The notes under the pieces: model-generated
Told to the model about the DNA's origin: nothing
What the model saw: only the letters and a program-made list of their open reading frames with translations
Databases searched by the model: none
Assembly (NCBI RefSeq): GCF_030551755.1
Contig: NZ_JAUPEC010000025.1
Coordinates: 1-64,000 of the forward strand
Origin: Pseudocolwellia sp. AS88
GTDB lineage: Bacteria > Pseudomonadota > Gammaproteobacteria > Enterobacterales > Alteromonadaceae
Reading direction: 5' to 3'
Length of the DNA stretch: 64,000 bases
Shown: positions 58,010-64,000 of the stretch, piece after piece
How positions within the stretch are numbered: the first letter of the stretch is position 1
How the letters are laid out: every line of letters begins with the position of its first letter
Made by a program: the position numbers and the translations under genes

Positions 58010-58795
58010 ATGGTAGAAGATTTAAAACAGCTAAGCGTTAATTACGATGAAAAAGGCTATTTTGTTATAAGAGATTATTTTAATGAAGCTGAAATTTCTG
58101 CCCTGAGAAAAGTGATTTTAACTTTTCATGAATTATGGAAAAAAGATAATAAAACTTTCTACCAAGAAGAAGCTTTCAACTCTTCATTAATCACAGGAAG
58201 CGTATACTTAAAATCTGACGATAGAATAAAGCTATTTGACTTTATTAGCTCAGAAAAAATAATGAAAATTGTTGAATCAGTGGTTACCAACAAGCCCGCT
58301 TTTATGAATACCCAACTGTTCTTTAATCCGTTTAATACTAAGCAAGAAAACTTCTGGCATCGCGATTGCCAATATGATCATGAAGTAGAAGAACAAAAAA
58401 AAGCGATTCAAGAAACTCAAGTTATTCACCTTCGTGTCCCTTTATTTGATGAGCTGGGTATGGAGTTAGTGCCAGGCACGCATAAACGTTGGGACAATGA
58501 AGAAGAGTTTGATGTTCGCCTTGAAAACAATAAAAGGCTTAGCAGTGAAAACCTTTCTGGCGGAAAAGAAATACCGTTAGCAGCAGGCGATTTATTAGTG
58601 TTTTCTGCCGATATGATCCACCGTGGCTTATACGGTTTAGACCGCTTAGCTTTAGACATATTAGTATTTGATTCATCAGCCGATTTTGCTGATTACGTTG
58701 ATGACGACTGTTTACCTGATACCAATATGTTAAAGCAAATCAACGACCCTAGATTGTTTGAAAACACTATCAAATTGAAGTCTGAAGGCCGTTAA
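58010..58795 (+). CDS. Phytanoyl-CoA dioxygenase (PhyH) family oxygenase
   Basis: A 261-residue Fe(II)/2-oxoglutarate-type oxygenase. The N-terminal YDEKGYFVIRDYFNEAEI, the FWHRDCQYDH iron motif (HxD) and the later DMIHRGLYGLDR, with the distal His and an Arg for 2-oxoglutarate, are all visible. Members hydroxylate lipids, amino acids or secondary metabolites. It stands alone and no substrate can be named. Good coding quality, intact ends. Confidence 0.85.
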   Translation: MVEDLKQLSVNYDEKGYFVIRDYFNEAEISALRKVILTFHELWKKDNKTFYQEEAFNSSLITGSVYLKSDDRIKLFDFISSEKIMKIVESVVTNKPAFMNTQLFFNPFNTKQENFWHRDCQYDHEVEEQKKAIQETQVIHLRVPLFDELGMELVPGTHKRWDNEEEFDVRLENNKRLSSENLSGGKEIPLAAGDLLVFSADMIHRGLYGLDRLALDILVFDSSADFADYVDDDCLPDTNMLKQINDPRLFENTIKLKSEGR

Positions 58796-58810
58796 TTAGC
58801 ACTTTTTTGC

Positions 58811-59428
58811 CTAACCTTCACCTGTGCCTAAGTTAGTTTTTTGCATATAGTTAGCTAGCGATTGATCGTCTAAATTTTTTGATTTTTTCAGTGCATTATA
58901 AACACCTTGTTGATCTGATTGGCTACGTTGTTGGCCTAACTTCAATTGTCCTTCAAGTTTAGTTAATTCAATTTTGAAACCAACAATACCGTTTAAGAGC
59001 TTATCTCGGTATTCATCGGTTAATAGCGTTTTATCTTTTAAAAGCGCTGGCTCGTATTGCTCTACAACATCTTCAACAGATTGTAATGTTTCATCTTTAT
59101 CTAAAAGTGTTACCTTGCCATAAGCATGAACTGCAGTGTAGTTCCATGTTGGAACACCTGGTCCTTTGGCATACCAACTAGGCGATATATATGTGTGTGG
59201 ACCGGTAAAAATAATTAACACTTCCTGCTGATCTAATTCTTTCCAGTGCGGGTTTGCTTTAGCGCAGTGACTATATAAAACACCGTATTTACTTTCATCA
59301 ACTTTTAAAACAAAAGGTAGATGTGTGCCTGTTAATGATTGAGAAATAACGACACCAAAACCGTATTCATGAATGAATTGTTGTTGGGTAGATAATTCAG
59401 ATATTTGGAAGGGTTTAGGGATATACAT
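58811..59428 (-). CDS. PaiB-like FMN-binding protein (putative transcriptional regulator)
   Basis: 205 residues with the PaiB family pattern: MYIPKPFQISE start, HLPFVL, YSHCAKANPHW, VLIIFTGPHTYISPSWY and PTWNYTAVHAYGKV in the split-barrel FMN-binding fold. Bacillus PaiB affects protease and sporulation genes, and many homologues are simply flavin or heme-binding proteins. It is monocistronic and converges with the dioxygenase. Confidence 0.88.
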   Translation of the reverse strand: MYIPKPFQISELSTQQQFIHEYGFGVVISQSLTGTHLPFVLKVDESKYGVLYSHCAKANPHWKELDQQEVLIIFTGPHTYISPSWYAKGPGVPTWNYTAVHAYGKVTLLDKDETLQSVEDVVEQYEPALLKDKTLLTDEYRDKLLNGIVGFKIELTKLEGQLKLGQQRSQSDQQGVYNALKKSKNLDDQSLANYMQKTNLGTGEG

Positions 59429-59558
59429 TATGTGTCCTTATTATGCTTATCAAACATTTTATCTGTATTGTTGTATTAATTTTGATACTTAGTTGATTGA
59501 TAAAAAATTTACTGTTCAGGCAATATGATTTAATTATTTATAGTTACAACTCTGTTTT

Positions 59559-60122
59559 TTAGAGGTTTTTATACTCAGGCCAATGTTCTTCAGGGCTTTC
59601 CAATAACCAAAGTTCTGTTACCTCAGGATGCCAAATTAAATAAGGAAAATTATTTGTGCCATACGAGCGAATGATGCTACCGTCTGGAGTAATAAACTGA
59701 TCAGATACCAAAACGATAGGCCAATCACCATAAGTGTCAGCCTTTGATTTTAATAATGTAAGTAATTCAACTGTTTTAATTTCTTTACCTGAACCTTCAT
59801 CGTCACCTGCAAATTCAGTTGCAACTAGAATAAATTGGTTACCGTCTTCCTCATCAAAATATCCAAAACCAATATTACAAATCTCTACTTCACCTTCTTT
59901 TAAAGTAGTAAAGCGAGCATTTTTAGTGACCAATTTTGTTTTAAAATGTGCAAATTCAATCAGCCTTTGCTCTATAGCGCTTATTAAATCATTTACCGTA
60001 ACCCAAGAGTTTGCCTTCGTATTAAAGCTTTTCATATAACGATGTAATTCTGAACCTTGATCATGAATTAATTCATCAATTTCTTGTTGTGTCTTACCGG
60101 CAAAGATCGATTTAAAACTCAT
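59559..60122 (-). CDS. Hypothetical protein (187 aa)
   Basis: Soluble, no signal peptide, not recognised. The N-terminal half is helical (FAGKTQQEIDELIHDQ), the C-terminal half looks like alternating strands with many aromatic residues (YLIWHPEVTELWLLE). ATG 60122 is preceded by GAGAGG at good spacing; the upstream TTG is rejected. It lies 29 bases downstream of the small membrane-protein gene on the same strand, so the two probably form an operon. Confidence 0.75.
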   Translation of the reverse strand: MSFKSIFAGKTQQEIDELIHDQGSELHRYMKSFNTKANSWVTVNDLISAIEQRLIEFAHFKTKLVTKNARFTTLKEGEVEICNIGFGYFDEEDGNQFILVATEFAGDDEGSGKEIKTVELLTLLKSKADTYGDWPIVLVSDQFITPDGSIIRSYGTNNFPYLIWHPEVTELWLLESPEEHWPEYKNL

Positions 60123-60150
60123 ATTGCCTCTCAATGCTTAACAACCATAT

Positions 60151-60507
60151 TTAAACCCCACCTTGAGTCATAATAATAAGTGAGGCGCCGATTAACATAA
60201 CAACAAAAAACAATACGATAAATAAAATAATTCGTATTATAGACAATAAGCCTTTAATTAAACCTCTGGTTTTAAAGAGATAATACGGAAAAGTAATGTA
60301 TGTAAACATTATAAGAGAAATGTTAAACAACTTATTCCGTTTAAAGTTATATTCAGCAGCATCAATAAATACACGCCAAATAAACAAATACAAGAATAAA
60401 AATGCAAAGGTATATTTGGCAGGTTCCGATGGAGATAAAATCATTACAACTCCAAAAATAAAAGCCATAACTAAACTTAAAATAAATAGAACAGATTTTT
60501 CTTTCAT
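60151..60507 (-). CDS. Small hypothetical membrane protein (118 aa)
   Basis: Three or four hydrophobic helices (about residues 6-25, 32-47, 63-78 and 84-112), strongly basic in loops (FKRNKLF, FKTRGLIKG). No family recognised. ATG 60507 is preferred to the TTG two codons upstream. Probably cotranscribed with the following 187-residue gene. Inner-membrane location expected. Confidence 0.7.
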   Translation of the reverse strand: MKEKSVLFILSLVMAFIFGVVMILSPSEPAKYTFAFLFLYLFIWRVFIDAAEYNFKRNKLFNISLIMFTYITFPYYLFKTRGLIKGLLSIIRIILFIVLFFVVMLIGASLIIMTQGGV

Positions 60508-60693
60508 ACTCAAACTTTAATCCTTTATGAGGTTCAAGGCAGATAGATGCATTAGTTTTTAGATTTGTTTTAATCTAGTGGGAGTATTATCCCATAGAAA
60601 ATTGTGAATATAGTACTGAATCCAATACATCTTAAACATGTTAAAGCATTCTGTTAGAATAGCTGGCTATTGATTAAAGTATACCGAGACAGC

Positions 60694-61908
60694 ATGTCAG
60701 AATTTAAAGCATTTTCACTTTTAGAGTCAATTATTGACCGTGTTAGTCTTAAAGGCTACAACCAACCTACGCCGATCCAAAAAGAATGTATTCCTGCTCT
60801 TATTAATGGCAAGGATCTTCTTGGTATTGCGCAAACAGGAACAGGGAAAACTGCAGCCTTTTCATTACCTATTATCAATAAGTTCGGTCGAAATAAAATT
60901 GATATCAAAGCTAAAAGCACGCGCTCTCTTATACTAACGCCTACTCGTGAGCTTGCCTCGCAAATAATGCAAAACATTGATGACTACTCTGATGGTTTAG
61001 GTCTTAAAACTAAAGTTGTTTATGGTGGAGTAGGACGACAACCGCAAGTTGATGCGATTGCTCTAGGACTTGATGTTTTAGTGGCAACTCCTGGCAGATT
61101 ATTAGATTTAATTGAGACGGGCGATCTAAATTTTGAAGCGCTAGAAGTATTTGTATTAGATGAAGCCGACACCATGCTTGATATGGGATTCTTTAATGAT
61201 GTTCAAAGTATCATATCTAAACTGCCGAAGAAGCGACAAACACTTTTGTTTTCAGCAACTATGCCTGCAGAAATCGAGATACTTGCACAAGACATATTAA
61301 CGGAGCCAACTAAAGTTCAAATAGCTGCTGAAACTGTGACTATAGATTTAGTTAATCAAAGTGTATATCAGCTTGAAAAATCGAACAAACTCCCTTTACT
61401 CTTTAACATTTTAGAAAATGCTGATTATGAGAAAGTACTTATTTTTTGCAAAACCAAGTATGGCGCAGACATTATTGTTAAAGCTTTAGAAAAAGAATCA
61501 ATAACGGCTGCTAGTCTTCACAGTGGTAAAACTCAAGCAGTTAGAGAAGAAGCGTTACAAAACTTTAAGGATGCTAATTTAAGAGTATTAGTGGCTACCG
61601 ATGTTGCAGCTCGTGGTATTGATGTTGATAATATTACGTTAGTGATTAACTATAATCTTCCTGAAGATCCAAGAAACTACATACACCGCATAGGACGAAC
61701 AGCTCGTGCTGGTAAAAATGGAATGGCTATTTCATTTGCTGTAGAAAACGATGTAAGGCAATTAACTAATATTGAAACTAGCATAGGACAAGCTATTCCT
61801 GTTGTTACAGAACAACCTTTTCATAAAGAATTTTCGAAAGCGCCTATACAAAGCAAGAAAAAGAAACCCGTTAAAAAAACAAATAGAAGCAGAGCAAAAA
61901 GAAAATAA
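60694..61908 (+). CDS. DEAD-box RNA helicase (RhlE-like)
   Basis: 404 residues with Q-motif GYNQPTPIQ, motif I AQTGTGKT (46-53), Ia PTRELASQ, DEAD in VLDEADTMLDMGF (about 156), SAT (about 188) and motif VI HRIGRTAR (about 331). The C-terminal tail is short and very basic (Lys/Arg-rich), which would help RNA binding. Likely in ribosome assembly or RNA decay at low temperature. The ATG 60694 start fits the family N-terminus better than the upstream one. Confidence 0.94.
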   Translation: MSEFKAFSLLESIIDRVSLKGYNQPTPIQKECIPALINGKDLLGIAQTGTGKTAAFSLPIINKFGRNKIDIKAKSTRSLILTPTRELASQIMQNIDDYSDGLGLKTKVVYGGVGRQPQVDAIALGLDVLVATPGRLLDLIETGDLNFEALEVFVLDEADTMLDMGFFNDVQSIISKLPKKRQTLLFSATMPAEIEILAQDILTEPTKVQIAAETVTIDLVNQSVYQLEKSNKLPLLFNILENADYEKVLIFCKTKYGADIIVKALEKESITAASLHSGKTQAVREEALQNFKDANLRVLVATDVAARGIDVDNITLVINYNLPEDPRNYIHRIGRTARAGKNGMAISFAVENDVRQLTNIETSIGQAIPVVTEQPFHKEFSKAPIQSKKKKPVKKTNRSRAKRK

Positions 61909-61916
61909 ACAAATAT

Positions 61917-61952
61917 TTAGCCAGTTAAAAAGTTTTTAGCTGGCTAATTAAT
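61917..61952 (+). terminator. Terminator-like palindrome after the helicase gene
   Basis: TTAGCCAG (61917-61924) and CTGGCTAA (61940-61947) pair, with inner TAAAAA/TTTTTA extending the stem to nearly 16 bp, 8 bases after the stop. Only a TTAATTTTA tail follows. Confidence 0.6.
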
Positions 61953-62035
61953 TTTACTCTTCGCACCTTGTTTTTTTTGGGGGGGGAATTGCTGTTAGCT
62001 CCAAAAAGTTATTTTGTGCAATTAATGTTTACTCT

Positions 62036-62449
62036 CTAACTCACAGGTTGCTCAGTTAATTGTAGAAGATCCCATTGATTACCGTAAAGGTCTTGGAAAA
62101 TCACAACCACGCCATATTCTTCAACTCTTGGTTCTTCGTTGAAAATCACACCATTGGCTTTCATTAAATCGTAATCTCGCCAAAAATCATTGGTTTTAAG
62201 GAATAAAAGCACGCTACCGCCACCTTGGTTTCCTACCGCTTGCTTTTGCTGTTCATTACTCGCCTGAGATAACACTAAGTTTGTGCCGTTAGAATTTGGT
62301 GGTGATACTTGTACCCAACGTTTACCTTGGCCTAAATCTATATCATCAATTAAAGTGAACTGAAGTTTTTTTGTATAAAATTCAATAGCGTCGTCGTAGT
62401 TAGCTACAACAAGAGAAATGCCGCCAATGTTTTGGATTGTTTGTGTCAT
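62036..62449 (-). CDS. VOC-family (glyoxalase/bleomycin-resistance fold) protein
   Basis: 137 residues with the paired beta-alpha-beta-beta-beta modules of the vicinal oxygen chelate fold: ISLVVANYDDAIEFYTKKLQF in the first half and VVVIFQDLYGNQWDLLQL in the second. Typical metal positions are not fully evident, so a binding or antibiotic-type role is as likely as catalysis. Monocistronic. Confidence 0.85.
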   Translation of the reverse strand: MTQTIQNIGGISLVVANYDDAIEFYTKKLQFTLIDDIDLGQGKRWVQVSPPNSNGTNLVLSQASNEQQKQAVGNQGGGSVLLFLKTNDFWRDYDLMKANGVIFNEEPRVEEYGVVVIFQDLYGNQWDLLQLTEQPVS

Positions 62450-62609
62450 AAAAATTACCTTTAAATGAATTCGATATTAGTTGTGATAAATACAGGAGAA
62501 ATCGAAACAGGATGTTTGTTAATTTACTGGTTTGTTAGGAAAGATTATGAAGTAAAGGGAAGGGTTTACCAAGTTTAAGTGTTAATTTATTAAGATGATA
62601 TTGAAAGAA

Positions 62610-62647
62610 TAAAGCCATGCGTTGAGTTGTTTAGCACAACACATGGC
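62610..62647 (-). terminator. Terminator after the haloacid dehalogenase-like gene
   Basis: On the minus strand GCCATGTGTTG pairs with CAACGCATGGC (one G-T pair) across a loop of about 12 bases, followed by TTTATTCTTTC, starting 11 bases beyond the stop codon. Confidence 0.7.
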
Positions 62648-62657
62648 AGATAGTTGT

Positions 62658-63434
62658 TTATTTAAACTTAGCTAATGTTTTAGCAAGTTCATTAACATCT
62701 AACACACTGTAATCAGGTTGTGCAGCAATTGGAAACAACACTTTACCTGTACGGCGAATAAAGGCAGTTTGTAAACCTGCTTTGTCAGCACCTGCAATAT
62801 CCCAACCGTGAGCAGCAACCATTAACGCTTCATCAGCATCAACGCCTAAGTCTTTAATTGCCCATTGGTAAGTCGCAAGATGAGGCTTAAATACACCTAC
62901 AGACTCAATACTTAAATTCGCATCAAAGTACTGGCTTAAACCAGAGTTTTTAAGTTGTAGCTTAACACCTGCTAACGAAGAGTTAGTTAATGTTACTAGC
63001 TTGTAGCCTTGTGCTTTAAGTGCCGCTAACCCTTCAGCAACATCAGGATGTGCTGGTAGTGAACGTAATGGCGTTAAAATTGATTTTTTAGCATCTTCTT
63101 TAGTGATATCTATACCATTAATTTCAGCAACCATTTGTAACGCAGCTACACCAATATTACCAAAACTCTCGTATTCGCCAGTCGCTGAAACTACTAAAGA
63201 GTGATGTAACATAGTTGAAAACCATAAAGGCAATAAGTCTTCACGACCACCAATAGCATCGCCTACAGACTTACGCATGCTTGTTAAGTCGAGTAGGGTT
63301 TCGTTAACATCAAAAATAATAACTTTAGGTTTGGTTAATGAGTTTACTGATTTTTCAACTTCACCAGCAAAAAGTTGATGACAATTAAGCAACAAAACTA
63401 AACTAAAAAATGTCTTTAAAAATGGGGTTTTCAT
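62658..63434 (-). CDS. Exported haloacid dehalogenase-like hydrolase
   Basis: A 258-residue HAD-superfamily protein of the haloacid dehalogenase type II kind: nucleophile Asp42 in IIFDVNETLLDL, Thr/Ser loop VTLTNSS, Lys in FKPHLATYQWA and acidic AAHGWDIAGADKAG. Unusually it has an N-terminal signal peptide (hydrophobic 9-18, cleavage near LFA, residue 23), placing it in the periplasm. AGAGG supports ATG 63434. The substrate is probably a 2-haloacid or a phosphorylated compound. Confidence 0.85.
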   Translation of the reverse strand: MKTPFLKTFFSLVLLLNCHQLFAGEVEKSVNSLTKPKVIIFDVNETLLDLTSMRKSVGDAIGGREDLLPLWFSTMLHHSLVVSATGEYESFGNIGVAALQMVAEINGIDITKEDAKKSILTPLRSLPAHPDVAEGLAALKAQGYKLVTLTNSSLAGVKLQLKNSGLSQYFDANLSIESVGVFKPHLATYQWAIKDLGVDADEALMVAAHGWDIAGADKAGLQTAFIRRTGKVLFPIAAQPDYSVLDVNELAKTLAKFK

Positions 63435-63464
63435 AATACCTCTGTATATATGTGATTGAATCAA

Positions 63465-63973
63465 TTAAGTAACCTGAACTCGCAATATTGGCTTTTTAAG
63501 CTATTGTTTAACAAGATAACTTAAAGTGTTTATTTCGAATTCAAGTTTATAAGTAAGCTTGTTTTAATCTTGCAAGTAACACTAGATTTGTTCATACAAG
63601 AGAGCAGACCAACTTAAACAGCAGAAACTTTCGCTACATGGCTAATATCGCCATAACACAAAGAATTTTGACGATTAATTAAAACCTTTGCAATGAAATC
63701 CCATAGTTGATCTGTAAGAGAGTATGACTGAGCTTATTAGCGAAGGTAGGGGAAGATAAGTAGCTAGATGAGAATACTTAAATCATATTACGTCAGAGCA
63801 ATTGTTGCGTTTGAGAATGTTATGGTTACTCTTTGTAATATAGTCTGCTTTACTGCATAAACTAATTTCAAAGGTTGCAGTTGAAGTTACAAAACAAGTA
63901 ATGCCATTTTTAATCATAAATTGGTCAACTTGATATAAGTACCAATCAATCAAATTTAATTATAAGGACATCT
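63465..63973. other. Non-coding stretch before the last partial gene
   Basis: About 510 bases of AT-rich sequence without a supported gene on either strand. No operator-like palindrome, terminator or tRNA was recognised. An imperfect TTGGTCAACTTG...ACCAATC stretch near 63923-63950 is too weak to call. Confidence 0.4.
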
Positions 63974-64000
63974 ATGAAACATATTTTATTCATTATAAGT
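63974..64000 (+). CDS. Start of a gene with a hydrophobic N-terminus, cut by the window end
   Basis: An ATG with an AAGGA ribosome site 6 bases upstream (63964-63968) opens nine codons (MKHILFIIS) that look like the beginning of a signal peptide or membrane segment. The rest lies outside the window, so no product can be named. Confidence 0.55.

Overview
The window looks like chromosome of a cold-water marine gammaproteobacterium of the Alteromonadales, probably Colwelliaceae. The reasons are the low GC content, the Na+-pumping oxaloacetate decarboxylase, and the conserved order pyrG-eno-ftsB-ispD-ispF-truD-surE-pcm-yqaA-nlpD-rpoS with mutS nearby. Genus is an inference. No phage, IS transposase, CRISPR array or rRNA was seen.

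Layout. 1-4.2 kb: a tRNA-Arg cut by the window edge, a long AT-rich gap with two ATTGTATAC-type palindromes, then oadGAB. 4.3-10.9 kb: pdxH, a small PA3496-like gene, tmcA, a two-gene ABC exporter, a DUF454 membrane protein, a 162-bp MITE-like repeat and a DUF4202 protein. 11.3-25.8 kb: housekeeping core (pyrG, eno, an inserted pqiAABC-type lipid-transport operon, an unknown gene, ftsB to rpoS).

26-57.7 kb is a purine-utilisation supercluster split around mutS. The minus-strand arm between rpoS and mutS holds uptake and outer processing: an exported adenosine deaminase, an unknown secreted protein, a xanthine/urate-type permease, a TonB-dependent receptor, a lipoprotein of the purine nucleoside permease family and an AdeP-type purine permease. 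The plus-strand arm beyond mutS starts with a RutR-like TetR regulator and an RraA-family aldolase. It continues with amidase, HpxW-like hydrolase, TauE/SafE permease, PucG transaminase, AllC and 8-oxoguanine deaminase, then xdhABC, uraD, uraH, guaD, puuD and puuE. Read together these give guanine, 8-oxoguanine or xanthine -> urate -> hydroxyisourate -> OHCU -> allantoin -> allantoate -> ureidoglycine -> oxalurate. The amidase and HpxW-like enzyme are candidates for finishing oxalurate/oxamate breakdown.

The strongest less-obvious signal is a set of five RutR-like operators (consensus TTGACC-N4-GGTCAG). They lie before the deaminase operon, the TonB receptor, the regulator itself, the amidase operon and the xdh operon. 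This suggests one regulator controls both arms.

57.7-64 kb is ordinary accessory sequence: a phytanoyl-CoA dioxygenase-type oxygenase, a PaiB-like FMN protein, two unknown genes, a DEAD-box helicase, a VOC protein, an exported haloacid dehalogenase-like protein and the first nine codons of a further gene.
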